A stretch of DNA of 6,459 nt. It comes from Bordetella parapertussis (lineage in GTDB: Bacteria > Pseudomonadota > Gammaproteobacteria > Burkholderiales > Burkholderiaceae_C). Positions within the stretch are counted from its first letter, which is position 1, and every line of letters begins with the position of its first letter. Under the pieces are notes generated by a model, which saw nothing but the letters and a program-made list of their open reading frames with translations, did no database searches and was not told the origin of the DNA. The translations under genes were made by a program, and so were the position numbers. Below are positions 1 to 6,177 of the stretch, in pieces. The stretch spans positions 1 to 6,459 of the forward strand of contig CAMDIP010000081.1 in the NCBI GenBank assembly GCA_945899335.1, written 5' to 3'.

Positions 1-501
1 GAAGCTTTTGAGCGCTATGGCGCAGACGCTGTGACGCTCTCCCCCTTCATGGGCTTTGACTCGGTGGCACCCTATTTGAAATACCACGGCAAAGGCGCGT
101 TTTTGCTGTGCCGCACCTCCAACCCTGGGGGCGACGACCTGCAAAACCAACGCTTGGCGGATCTTGCGGGTGAGCCACGCTTGTTCGAGCACATCGCCGA
201 ACTCGCCCAAGGTCCCTGGAACCTCAACGGCCAGCTCGGTTTGGTGGTGGGTGCCACCTACCCCGAAGAGATTGCCCGTGTGCGCCACATTGCGCCTACG
301 CTGCCCTTGTTGATCCCGGGCGTAGGCACCCAAGGCGGCGACGCCAAGGCCACCGTCAAGGCCGGCTTGACCCCCACAGGCCCCATCATCGTTAACGCAT
401 CCCGTGCGGTGCTGTACGCCTCAAAAGGGGAAGATTTTTTGTCTGCTGCCCGTTCTGCAGCCTTGGATTTAAGACAAGCCTTGAAGACCCAAATTTTATA
501 A
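1..501 (+). CDS. pyrF: Orotidine-5'-phosphate decarboxylase, type 2, 3' part
   Basis: This is the C-terminal 166 residues of OMP decarboxylase, the cytoplasmic enzyme that turns OMP into UMP in the last step of de novo pyrimidine synthesis. The frame is open from base 1 (EAFERYGADAV...) and ends at TAA 499-501; the GTG at 31 is an internal valine, not the start. Family landmarks seen in order are LSPFMGFDS, LLCRTSNPGGDD, GLVVGATYPEE, the phosphate-binding loop PGVGTQGGD and NASRAVLYAS. These fit the longer type 2 ('mycobacterial') PyrF, usually around 270-280 residues, rather than the short E. coli type. The N-terminal part with the catalytic Asp/Lys motif lies outside the window, so activity cannot be judged. 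Codon use and G+C match the other housekeeping genes. No GC-rich terminator follows; the DNA turns abruptly AT-rich. Confidence 0.95.
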   Translation, partial: EAFERYGADAVTLSPFMGFDSVAPYLKYHGKGAFLLCRTSNPGGDDLQNQRLADLAGEPRLFEHIAELAQGPWNLNGQLGLVVGATYPEEIARVRHIAPTLPLLIPGVGTQGGDAKATVKAGLTPTGPIIVNASRAVLYASKGEDFLSAARSAALDLRQALKTQIL

Positions 502-550
502 AATTTAGAAATTAATTATTATTTATAAATATACTAATTTAAAATATATT

Positions 551-577
551 TGTCGTAAAAATTGTATGTCTACGACA
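551..577. promoter_or_regulatory. Operator-like inverted repeat TGTCGTA-N13-TACGACA
   Basis: The perfect 7-base arms TGTCGTA (551-557) and TACGACA (571-577) are separated by 13 bases, so the half-site centres lie 20 bases apart, about two helical turns. The right half also contains a tighter repeat, TGTC-TAC-GACA (567-577). This geometry suits a dimeric DNA-binding protein better than an RNA hairpin, because the loop is long and no T-run follows. The nearest candidate binder is the winged-helix protein encoded 62 bases downstream, which would make this an autoregulatory operator. That link is inference; the repeat itself is directly visible. Confidence 0.45.
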
Positions 578-611
578 GGTTAATACGCTAAGGCCCGAAT
601 TGCAGTAAGGT

Positions 612-634
612 CATCACTTCTGACAAAAGTGATG
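612..634 (+). promoter_or_regulatory. 8-bp hairpin over the translation start of the winged-helix gene
   Basis: CATCACTT (612-619) and AAGTGATG (627-634) are perfect 8-base complements around a 7-base loop, and the stem ends four bases before the ATG at 639. In RNA this would sit where a ribosome binding site should be, and no Shine-Dalgarno sequence is visible outside it; the purine run AGTAAGG at 605-610 is about 30 bases upstream, too far to serve. It may restrict translation, or the dyad may be a second protein-binding site in DNA. There is no T-run, so it is not an intrinsic terminator. The structure is seen in the sequence; the role is inferred. Confidence 0.45.
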
Positions 635-638
635 CGAC

Positions 639-986
639 ATGAAAAATAGAAAATGTCCTGTGCGCTTTTTGGCAAGCGCGAACAAGATTGAAGAAACTTT
701 CTACAATGCTTTGCCTGATAACGATGCCAAATCACTATTGATGGCTCTGACAGTAGCCCACGAAAATGGGGCCCCGCTCAACGTATCGCAAGCCATGCAA
801 ATGCGCCGCATAGGTTCACCTGCTAAAAACCATCGAAAAATCAATGATTTGCTTGAGGCGGGCATGATTGATTTGGCCCATGACGCCGGCAACCGGCGCA
901 CCAAGTTTTTGATTCCCACACCCATGGCGATGAAAATTTTTGATGACCTCGCGCTTGCCTTAGCGCAAGCCAGCACCACCCACTAA
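639..986 (+). CDS. Small winged-helix (MarR-like) DNA-binding protein
   Basis: A 115-residue, probably cytoplasmic protein with the layout of a winged helix-turn-helix regulator. An amphipathic helix (about 29-43, [17 protein letters not shown]) comes first, then a helix-turn-helix at about 47-77 (NVSQAMQM, then [21 protein letters not shown] with the basic recognition helix). A basic beta-wing follows at about 78-93 ([14 protein letters not shown]) and a C-terminal helix (96-111) that could dimerise. I recognise the fold but no named family member, so it has no symbol. The ATG at 639 is the first start after an in-frame TGA at 630-632; GTG 660 or ATG 741 are weaker alternatives. Its G+C is 48% (168/348), well below its neighbours, and it follows an extremely AT-rich region with operator-like repeats, suggesting later acquisition or a regulator under its own control. 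It overlaps the 3' end of convergent uvrA by 27 bases. Confidence is good for a gene and a wHTH fold, low for its target. Confidence 0.75.
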   Translation: MKNRKCPVRFLASANKIEETFYNALPDNDAKSLLMALTVAHENGAPLNVSQAMQMRRIGSPAKNHRKINDLLEAGMIDLAHDAGNRRTKFLIPTPMAMKIFDDLALALAQASTTH

Positions 987-3956
987 GCGTTTCAAGTAGC
1001 GCCCAGTCATGCTGTGCGGGTTGGCGGCCACTTCTTCGGGGGTGCCAACCGCCACCACTTGACCGCCGCCACTGCCGCCCTCGGGACCCATGTCAATCAC
1101 CCAATCGGCGGTTTTGATCACGTCCAAATTGTGCTCGATCACCACCATGGTGTTGCCCGCTTCCACCAGTTGCTGCAACACTTTGAGCAGCAAAGCGATA
1201 TCTGCGAAATGCAAGCCTGTGGTGGGTTCGTCCAAAATATAAAGTGTGCGACCGGTGTCACGGCGAGACAACTCCAGCGCCAATTTCACCCGCTGCGCCT
1301 CGCCACCACTGAGTGTGGTGGCGGCTTGGCCCAAACGAATATAGCCCAAGCCCACATCCATCAAGGTTTGCAACTTGCGCGCCAGTGCGGGCACCGCGCC
1401 CAAAAACGCCAAGGCGTCTTCCACCGTCATGTTCAAAATTTGTGCGATGTTGTGGCCCTTGTAAAGCACCTCCAAAGTCTCGCGGTTGTAGCGCTGACCC
1501 AAGCAGACATCGCAAGGCACGTAGACATCGGGCAAAAAGTGCATTTCCACTTTCACCATACCGTCGCCTTGGCAGGCCTCGCAGCGGCCCCCCGCCACAT
1601 TGAATGAGAAGCGTCCTGCGCCATAACCACGCTCTCTCGCCATCGGCACCTCGGACAGCAATTCACGAAGTGGCGTGAACAAGCCGGTGTAGGTAGCAGG
1701 GTTGGAGCGCGGTGTGCGACCAATCGGCGACTGGTCGACACTGATGACTTTGTCAAAGTTGTACAGCCCGAGGATGTCCTCGTGGGCCGCTGGCTCTTCG
1801 TGGGCGCGGTGGATTTGCTTGGCCGCAGCCGCATACAAGGTGTCGTTCACCAGCGTGGATTTGCCCGAGCCGGACACGCCGGTGACACAGGTGAGCAAGC
1901 CCACCGGGAATTCAGCCGTGACGTTTTGCAGGTTGTGGCCGCTAGCGCCCACCACAGTCAGCGATTGCTTGGCAGCGCTGTGCACCACGGTGGGGGGAAG
2001 ACTGCCAAACACATTGGTCGCAGGTGCAGCAGCAGTCACGCTGCGACTGTGCTGAATTTTCCAAGGGCGGCGTTGGGCGGGCACCGCAATCTTCAAAGCG
2101 CCCGACATATAGCGGCCGGTCAACGACGCGGGGTTGGCTTCAATTTCTGCCGCCGTGCCTTGCGCCATCACTCGCCCGCCATGCACTCCCGCGCCTGGCC
2201 CCATGTCGATGCAATGGTCAGCAGCGCGGATCATGTCCTCGTCGTGTTCCACCACCAACACGCTGTTACCGATGTCGCGCAGGTGTTTCAAGGTGTCGAT
2301 GAGGCGGTCGTTGTCGCGCTGGTGCAAACCAATGCTGGGTTCGTCCAGCACATACATCACGCCTGTCAGGCCCGAGCCAATTTGCGAGGCCAAGCGGATT
2401 CGCTGCGCCTCACCGCCCGACAGCGTGTCGGCGCTGCGCGAGAGGCTCAGGTAGGTGAGACCCACATCATTCAAAAATTTCAGCCGATTGGCAATTTCAC
2501 GAATCACCTTCTCGCCAATGTCAGCCTTGTTGCCTTGCAGTTTCAGGTTTTGAAAATACGCTTGGCACTCGGCCAAGGTGATGTGGCTCACATCATGCAA
2601 AGTACGAGCCTGGAGGCCTTCACCCAAACGTACATTGCGGGCTTCAATGCGCAGGCGTGTGCCTTGGCAGTCCAAGCAAGGCCGGTGCCCACGGTAGCGC
2701 GACAACTCCTCGCGCACCAGTGCCGAGTCGGTGTCGTGGTAGCGGCGGGTCATATTGGGCACGATGCCTTCAAAGGCATGCAGCTTGGTGGTTTTGCGCC
2801 CCGCTTTCGCGCCCGACTCCAGCACATAGCTGAACTTGATTTCTTCCTCTCCAGAGCCAAACAACACCACTTGTTGCACTTGCTCGGAGAGGTTTTCAAA
2901 CGGGGTTTCCAGGTCAAAAGCGTAATGCTTGGCCAAGCTTTGCAGCATGGCGAAGTAATAGGCATTGCGCTTGTCCCACCCTTTGATGGCGCCGCTCTCC
3001 AAACTCAAGCTTGGAAACGCCACGATACGTGCAGGATCAAAAAAGGTTTGCTCACCCAAGCCCTCGCAGGCGGGGCAAGCACCCAGTGGCGAGTTGAACG
3101 AGAACAAACGTGGCTCCAGTTCGCCAATCGCGTAGTTGCAATGGGGGCAGGCAAAGCGGGCATTGAAAGCGTGCTCGATGCCGCTGTCCATGTCCAACAC
3201 CACCGCGCGGCCATCGGCCAAGCGCAAAGCGGTCTCGAAACTTTCTGCCAAGCGTGTGGCCATGTCGGGCCGCACTTTCAAGCGGTCAACCACCACATCA
3301 ATATCGTGCTTTTCTTTTTTCTCTAAGGTCGGTAAATCGGCCAACTCGACCACCTGCCCATCAATACGAAACCTGACAAAGCCTTGCGCTTGCATTTGGG
3401 TGAACACCTCGGCAAATTCACCTTTGCGTTCACGTGCTACTGGCGCCATGAGCATGATGCGGCGCTCCTCGGGCATGGCCAAGACCGCGTCGACCATTTG
3501 CGCCACGCTCGAAGACTGCAGCGGCACGCCGTGCTCTGGGCAATGCGGTGTACCTGCCCTTGCAAACAACAAACGCAGGTAGTCGTGGATTTCGGTGACC
3601 GTACCGACCGTAGATCGCGGGTTATGGCTGGTGGCTTTTTGCTCGATGGCAATGGCGGGTGACAGGCCCTCGATCAAATCGACATCGGGCTTGTCCATGC
3701 GCTGCAAAAACTGCCGCGCATAGGCCGACAAACTTTCCACATAGCGGCGCTGTCCTTCGGCATACAAGGTATCAAAGGCCAAACTGGATTTTCCTGAACC
3801 GGACAAGCCGGTGATGACCACCAACTGGTTGCGCGGTATATCGACGTCGATGTTTTTCAGGTTATGGGTGCGAGCACCGCGCACACTGATGCGGCCAAAA
3901 GCACTGGGGCCCCCTAAGTGGTGACCTAAATAATGCGCTTCAGAGGGGGAATTCAC
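960..3956 (-). CDS. uvrA: Excinuclease ABC subunit A, UvrA
   Basis: UvrA is the cytoplasmic damage-recognition ATPase of nucleotide excision repair; it works as a dimer, loads UvrB on lesions and leaves before UvrC cuts. All hallmarks are present in 998 residues. The first ABC half has Walker [10 protein letters not shown] (50-58), a zinc module with C270/C273/C294/C297, signature LSGGEAQRI (512-520) and Walker B VLDEPS (536-541). The second half has Walker [10 protein letters not shown] (693-701), a zinc finger with C792/C795/C815/C818, signature LSGGEAQRV (882-890) and Walker B ILDEPTTG (907-914). C139-x2-H142 and C427-x2-C430 look like a further zinc site. The protein is longer than the roughly 940-residue E. 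coli UvrA because of about 20 extra N-terminal residues and a longer Ala/Ser/Pro-rich linker (about 633-663) between the halves. The start used is GTG at 3956, with no clear ribosome binding site; homology to [11 protein letters not shown] begins only at about residue 23, so the true start is uncertain, and GTG at codon 25 is another option. TAA is at 962-960. Confidence 0.97.
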   Translation of the reverse strand: MNSPSEAHYLGHHLGGPSAFGRISVRGARTHNLKNIDVDIPRNQLVVITGLSGSGKSSLAFDTLYAEGQRRYVESLSAYARQFLQRMDKPDVDLIEGLSPAIAIEQKATSHNPRSTVGTVTEIHDYLRLLFARAGTPHCPEHGVPLQSSSVAQMVDAVLAMPEERRIMLMAPVARERKGEFAEVFTQMQAQGFVRFRIDGQVVELADLPTLEKKEKHDIDVVVDRLKVRPDMATRLAESFETALRLADGRAVVLDMDSGIEHAFNARFACPHCNYAIGELEPRLFSFNSPLGACPACEGLGEQTFFDPARIVAFPSLSLESGAIKGWDKRNAYYFAMLQSLAKHYAFDLETPFENLSEQVQQVVLFGSGEEEIKFSYVLESGAKAGRKTTKLHAFEGIVPNMTRRYHDTDSALVREELSRYRGHRPCLDCQGTRLRIEARNVRLGEGLQARTLHDVSHITLAECQAYFQNLKLQGNKADIGEKVIREIANRLKFLNDVGLTYLSLSRSADTLSGGEAQRIRLASQIGSGLTGVMYVLDEPSIGLHQRDNDRLIDTLKHLRDIGNSVLVVEHDEDMIRAADHCIDMGPGAGVHGGRVMAQGTAAEIEANPASLTGRYMSGALKIAVPAQRRPWKIQHSRSVTAAAPATNVFGSLPPTVVHSAAKQSLTVVGASGHNLQNVTAEFPVGLLTCVTGVSGSGKSTLVNDTLYAAAAKQIHRAHEEPAAHEDILGLYNFDKVISVDQSPIGRTPRSNPATYTGLFTPLRELLSEVPMARERGYGAGRFSFNVAGGRCEACQGDGMVKVEMHFLPDVYVPCDVCLGQRYNRETLEVLYKGHNIAQILNMTVEDALAFLGAVPALARKLQTLMDVGLGYIRLGQAATTLSGGEAQRVKLALELSRRDTGRTLYILDEPTTGLHFADIALLLKVLQQLVEAGNTMVVIEHNLDVIKTADWVIDMGPEGGSGGGQVVAVGTPEEVAANPHSMTGRYLKRLVGGAGLR

Positions 3957-4018
3957 GGCAGGTTTGGCTTTATGGAGGGCAACCCAACATCATAGCCAAC
4001 CCGCTTATGCTCTAGCCC
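3957..4018. promoter_or_regulatory. Divergent promoter region between uvrA and the EamA permease
   Basis: These 62 bases must carry the promoters for both divergent genes unless those lie inside the coding regions. On the minus strand TATGAT (3994-3989) matches the sigma-70 -10 consensus at 5 of 6 positions and would start a uvrA transcript near 3982, about 26 bases before the GTG; no good -35 sits 17-18 bases upstream of it. On the plus strand TATGCT (4006-4011, 4 of 6) would place a transcript start at or next to the permease ATG, implying a leaderless or near-leaderless mRNA. No CTGT-N8-ACAG LexA box is present. The -10 assignments are weak and made by eye. Confidence 0.35.
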
Positions 4019-4927
4019 ATGACCTCTTCCCGCGCCCTGAGCCTGCAGGCTTTTTTCACCCTGCTCTTGATCGCTTTGATGATGGCGTCCAACCATATCG
4101 CCGCCCGAGTCGCCTTTAACAGCGGCTTGGATGTGGCCACAGCTGTAGCCACGCGCAGCCTGGTCACCGCCGCGGTCGTGGCTTTTTTGCTGGTGGTGGC
4201 CCATGTTTCTTGGCGCTTTAACCGCCAACAAGGCCGCGGCTTGCTTTTTGTGGGATTGATGATTGGCCTGCAAAGCCAATGCCTGTATGCCGCTGTGGCG
4301 CGCTTGCCGGTCGCCTTGGCCTTGCTCGCGTTCAACACCTACCCGCTGTGGACGGCGTTGTGGGACAAGCTCATTTACAAGCGCACACCGCAACGCAGCG
4401 TGTTGTTGTCCATGCCTTTGATCTTGCTCGGTCTGGCCATTGCGCTGGACGTGCTGGGTGCGGCTTCAGGCTTGGGGGCACAAGCCCAATGGGCGCAAAT
4501 CGGCGAGGGGGTGGGTTTTGCTTTGGCCGCGGCCTGCAGTTTCGGCTTGGCTTTAGTCGGCACCCAACATGAAACTGCGGGCATGGACGGGCGGCTGCGC
4601 ACATTTTTCAGCTTGCTGCTGGCGGGCAGCGTGGCCTTGGCAGTGATTGGTTTTAGTGGTGGCCCGCACTGGCCACAAACCACGCTTGGCTGGCAAGGCT
4701 TAGGGCTGCTCACTTTTCTTTACGGCACGGCTTTCACCATCATGTTCACCGTCTTGCCCAAACTCGGCGTGGCGGCCAACTCGGCCATCATGAATGTGGA
4801 GCCGGTGTTTGCTTTGGGGTTGGGCTGGGCGGTGTTAGACCAACAAGTGGCTTGGGTACAAGTGGGTGGCGCCTTGCTGGTGGTGAGTGTGGTGGTGGGC
4901 TTGGGGCTTCGAAAGCAGTCTGCTTAA
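4019..4927 (+). CDS. EamA-family (DMT superfamily) inner-membrane permease
   Basis: A 302-residue hydrophobic protein with about ten predicted membrane helices arranged as two EamA repeats, roughly residues 13-143 and 164-296. This is the fold of the drug/metabolite transporter superfamily, which moves small metabolites, often amino acids or related compounds, across the inner membrane. Visible landmarks are an early helix FFTLLLIALMMASNHIAARVAF, the repeat-1 stretch LPVALALLAFNTYPLWTALWDKL (96-118) and the repeat-2 counterpart ANSAIMNVEPVFALGLGWAVL (253-273), which carries the family's conserved 'EPvfa' element. Charged residues are concentrated in short loops and at the RKQSA tail. ATG 4019 is the natural start, but no Shine-Dalgarno sequence precedes it (GCTCTAGCCC). 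The gene diverges from uvrA and runs tail to tail into waaF with a 4-base overlap, so it is probably transcribed alone. Substrate and direction of transport cannot be told from sequence. Confidence 0.9.
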   Translation: MTSSRALSLQAFFTLLLIALMMASNHIAARVAFNSGLDVATAVATRSLVTAAVVAFLLVVAHVSWRFNRQQGRGLLFVGLMIGLQSQCLYAAVARLPVALALLAFNTYPLWTALWDKLIYKRTPQRSVLLSMPLILLGLAIALDVLGAASGLGAQAQWAQIGEGVGFALAAACSFGLALVGTQHETAGMDGRLRTFFSLLLAGSVALAVIGFSGGPHWPQTTLGWQGLGLLTFLYGTAFTIMFTVLPKLGVAANSAIMNVEPVFALGLGWAVLDQQVAWVQVGGALLVVSVVVGLGLRKQSA

Positions 4928-5946
4928 CCGCTGACCACTTCTCGCCAAGCCTGCTCGACCCGCTCAGGCGTCAAATCATTCAAGCAGCGAAGATGCCCCA
5001 AAGGACAGCTGCGCTCAAAGCAAGGCGCACAGTCCAAAACGGGTTGGTAACTGGCCTCGTTTTTCAACCATAAGACCACGGCTTTGTCGCTCAAAGGCGG
5101 CGTATGCAAAGGGCTGGACGAGCCAAACACCGCGACCTGCGGCACACCCATGGCCGCTGCCACGTGCATCAGCCCTGAGTCGTTGCTGAGCATGGCTTGT
5201 GAGGAAGCAATCAAGGCCATGGCTTGGCTTAGATCGGTCATACCCGCCAAGTTACGCGCATTTTTGGGCCGCTCTTGGTTGATGCGCTTGGCAATGTCAT
5301 CACACAGTGAGGCCTCTTTGGCCGAGCCCAGCAGCAACACCACCGGCAAGCCCGTGCGCAAGCCCATTTCAGCAAAATAGGCCGCTGGCCAGCGCTTGGC
5401 GGGACCGTACTCCGCCCCAGGGGCGAACACCGCATAAGCGCCCAATTTAAGGTCAAAGCTCAACAAGGTGGTTTTGAGCAGGTCCAAAGACAAGTCCAGC
5501 TTGGGCTGCACGCTGCTATCTGCTTCTATTTGTGCCAAGGCAAGGTAATGGGCCACCATCGCACCGCGCTGGTCTTTGGCGGGGTTGGGGATGCGCTGGT
5601 TGAGCAAGCCAACGCGGGTTTCACCGTGGTAGCCCACACGCACTGGAATGCCAGCCAGCCATGGCAGCAAAGCGCTTTTCCAAGAGTTGGGGCCTACATA
5701 GGCGCGCTCAAATCGGCTTCGCCACTGCTGGGCTAAGTTACGCCGCGCCGCCCAGTGCAAACCGCCACGGGGGAAAGGCAACTCGATCACCTCTGACACT
5801 TGTGGCATGGCGCGGTAGATGGGGGCCACCCATGGCATGGCAGCCACGCTCAAGCTTTCGCCGCGCTGGGCCAGCACACGCAACAAAGGTTCTGTCATCA
5901 CCGCGTCGCCTATCCACTGAGGCGCAATCACCAAGCTGGCTGTCAT
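4924..5946 (-). CDS. waaF: Lipopolysaccharide heptosyltransferase II, WaaF (RfaF)
   Basis: A 340-residue GT-B glycosyltransferase of family 9 that adds the second L-glycero-D-manno-heptose to the LPS inner core from ADP-heptose, on the cytoplasmic face of the inner membrane. Seen here: the N-terminal APQWIGDAVM (8-17) with the conserved WIGD whose Asp (D14) is catalytic in this family; the nucleotide-sugar loop PGAEYGPAKRWP (176-187); the C-terminal donor-binding motif SNDSGLMHVAAAMGVP (254-269); and the tail with four cysteines, DCAPCFERSCPLGHLRC (C306, C309, C314, C321), typical of WaaF more than WaaC. Length is normal. ATG 5946 fits the family start, but the bases before it (CCAATTACTT) contain no Shine-Dalgarno sequence; a REP-like repeat lies right there. 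It follows ilvE and the zinc-finger gene in the same direction, and its stop TAA shares TTAA with the convergent permease. Assignment to WaaF over WaaC rests on the PGAEYGPAKRWP and Cys-tail motifs. Confidence 0.93.
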   Translation of the reverse strand: MTASLVIAPQWIGDAVMTEPLLRVLAQRGESLSVAAMPWVAPIYRAMPQVSEVIELPFPRGGLHWAARRNLAQQWRSRFERAYVGPNSWKSALLPWLAGIPVRVGYHGETRVGLLNQRIPNPAKDQRGAMVAHYLALAQIEADSSVQPKLDLSLDLLKTTLLSFDLKLGAYAVFAPGAEYGPAKRWPAAYFAEMGLRTGLPVVLLLGSAKEASLCDDIAKRINQERPKNARNLAGMTDLSQAMALIASSQAMLSNDSGLMHVAAAMGVPQVAVFGSSSPLHTPPLSDKAVVLWLKNEASYQPVLDCAPCFERSCPLGHLRCLNDLTPERVEQAWREVVSG

Positions 5947-5947
5947 A

Positions 5948-5965
5948 AGTAATTGGAGTAATTGG
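5948..5965. repeat. Tandem direct repeat, 2 x AGTAATTGG
   Basis: AGTAATTGG occurs twice head to tail (5948-5956 and 5957-5965), one base from the waaF start codon (5944-5946). The second copy runs into the left arm of the adjacent palindrome. The pattern could be a slippage duplication at the edge of the repeat element. It occupies the place where the waaF ribosome binding site would be expected. Confidence 0.7.
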
Positions 5966-5981
5966 GGTCAGATCCCAATTA
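5959..5981. repeat. REP-like palindrome containing GGGGTCAGA
   Basis: TAATTGGG (5959-5966) and CCCAATTA (5974-5981) are perfect 8-base inverted arms around the 7-base spacer GTCAGAT, giving TTGGGGTCAGATCCCAA at the core. The right arm contains the TAA stop (5981-5979) of the zinc-finger gene. On the minus-strand transcript this would fold into a hairpin between two co-directional genes, but CTCCAATTACTT follows rather than a U-run, so it is not a standard terminator. From memory, GGGGTCAGA palindromes are scattered in many proteobacterial genomes, some with Y1 (REP-associated) transposases; one copy in this window cannot prove membership. Confidence 0.5.
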
Positions 5982-6176
5982 ATGGGCAGCTACGTGCTCA
6001 CCCGCTTTGAGGCGGTATTCGGTACTGCAATAGGGGCATTTGGCGTGCCCTGTACGCGCCACATCCAAAAACACTTTGGGATGGCTGTTCCACAGCTTCA
6101 TGTCGGCCAAGGGGCTGGGGCAAAAAACGCCGCCGTGGCTGTTCAACTCTTTGGCCAGCAACTCAATGGTTTTCAT
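5979..6176 (-). CDS. Small CHCC zinc-finger protein (zf-CHCC, NDUFS6-like)
   Basis: A 65-residue protein that is almost entirely one zinc-binding domain. The probable ligands form the Cys-His-Cys-Cys order that names the family: C19 (VFCPSP), H32 (NSHPKVFLD), C47 and C50 (KCPYCSTEYRL). The HPxVFLD and CPYCxxxY stretches are the signatures. The same domain makes up the eukaryotic complex I accessory subunit NDUFS6; the bacterial stand-alone proteins are poorly characterised and I do not assign a function beyond zinc binding. ATG 6176 lies one base after the ilvE stop (TGA 6180-6178), with AGG six bases before it inside the ilvE end, so translation is probably coupled. The TAA stop lies inside the adjacent REP-like palindrome. 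waaF follows 32 bases downstream. Length is typical for the family, and nothing appears truncated. Confidence 0.85.
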   Translation of the reverse strand: MKTIELLAKELNSHGGVFCPSPLADMKLWNSHPKVFLDVARTGHAKCPYCSTEYRLKAGEHVAAH

Positions 6177-6177
6177 G

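Larger units (their letters stand above)
502..638. promoter_or_regulatory. AT-rich intergenic regulatory region
   Basis: This 137-base gap carries the likely promoter of the downstream winged-helix gene. By hand count 39 of 137 bases are G/C, and only 2 of the first 49 (502-550). That tract contains short self-complementary pieces (AATTAATT at 510-517, ATTTATAAAT at 521-530) and several -10-like words (TATAAA 524-529, TATACT 530-535). None has a convincing -35 at the right distance, so I do not name a specific promoter. Two clean inverted repeats listed separately (551-577 and 612-634) lie between the AT tract and the next start codon. I see no open frame, tRNA or classical terminator here. 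Such extreme AT content could act as an UP-element or as a target for H-NS-like (MvaT/Bv3F-type) proteins; that is inference. Confidence 0.55.

Noticed and set aside
31..33. GTG at 31 as the start of a short pyrF.
   Set aside because: The frame is open and matches PyrF from base 1, so the gene simply begins before the window.
502..550. Replication origin or AT-rich unwinding element suggested by the 49-base tract with only two G/C.
   Set aside because: No DnaA boxes (TTATCCACA-like) or iteron repeats are nearby, and the flanking genes are not typical origin neighbours. A promoter or acquired-DNA explanation is simpler.
953..970. Possible bidirectional terminator GCTTGC-N6-GCAAGC between the winged-helix gene and uvrA.
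   Set aside because: The stem is only 6 bp, there is no T-run directly after it on either strand, and it lies within coding sequence.
1782..3326. A 514-codon open frame on the plus strand, antisense to uvrA, plus several shorter ones in the same region.
   Set aside because: The translation is rich in His, Gln and Ala without any domain pattern, as expected for the complement of a high-G+C gene with strong third-position bias. The uvrA frame has every family motif and explains the region.
4375..4713. Minus-strand open frames within the EamA permease gene (for example a 112-codon one), and a 146-codon one at 3953-4393 spanning the divergent promoter region.
   Set aside because: They are low-complexity, lack recognisable motifs, and lie opposite a clear membrane protein gene or across its promoter; treated as shadows.
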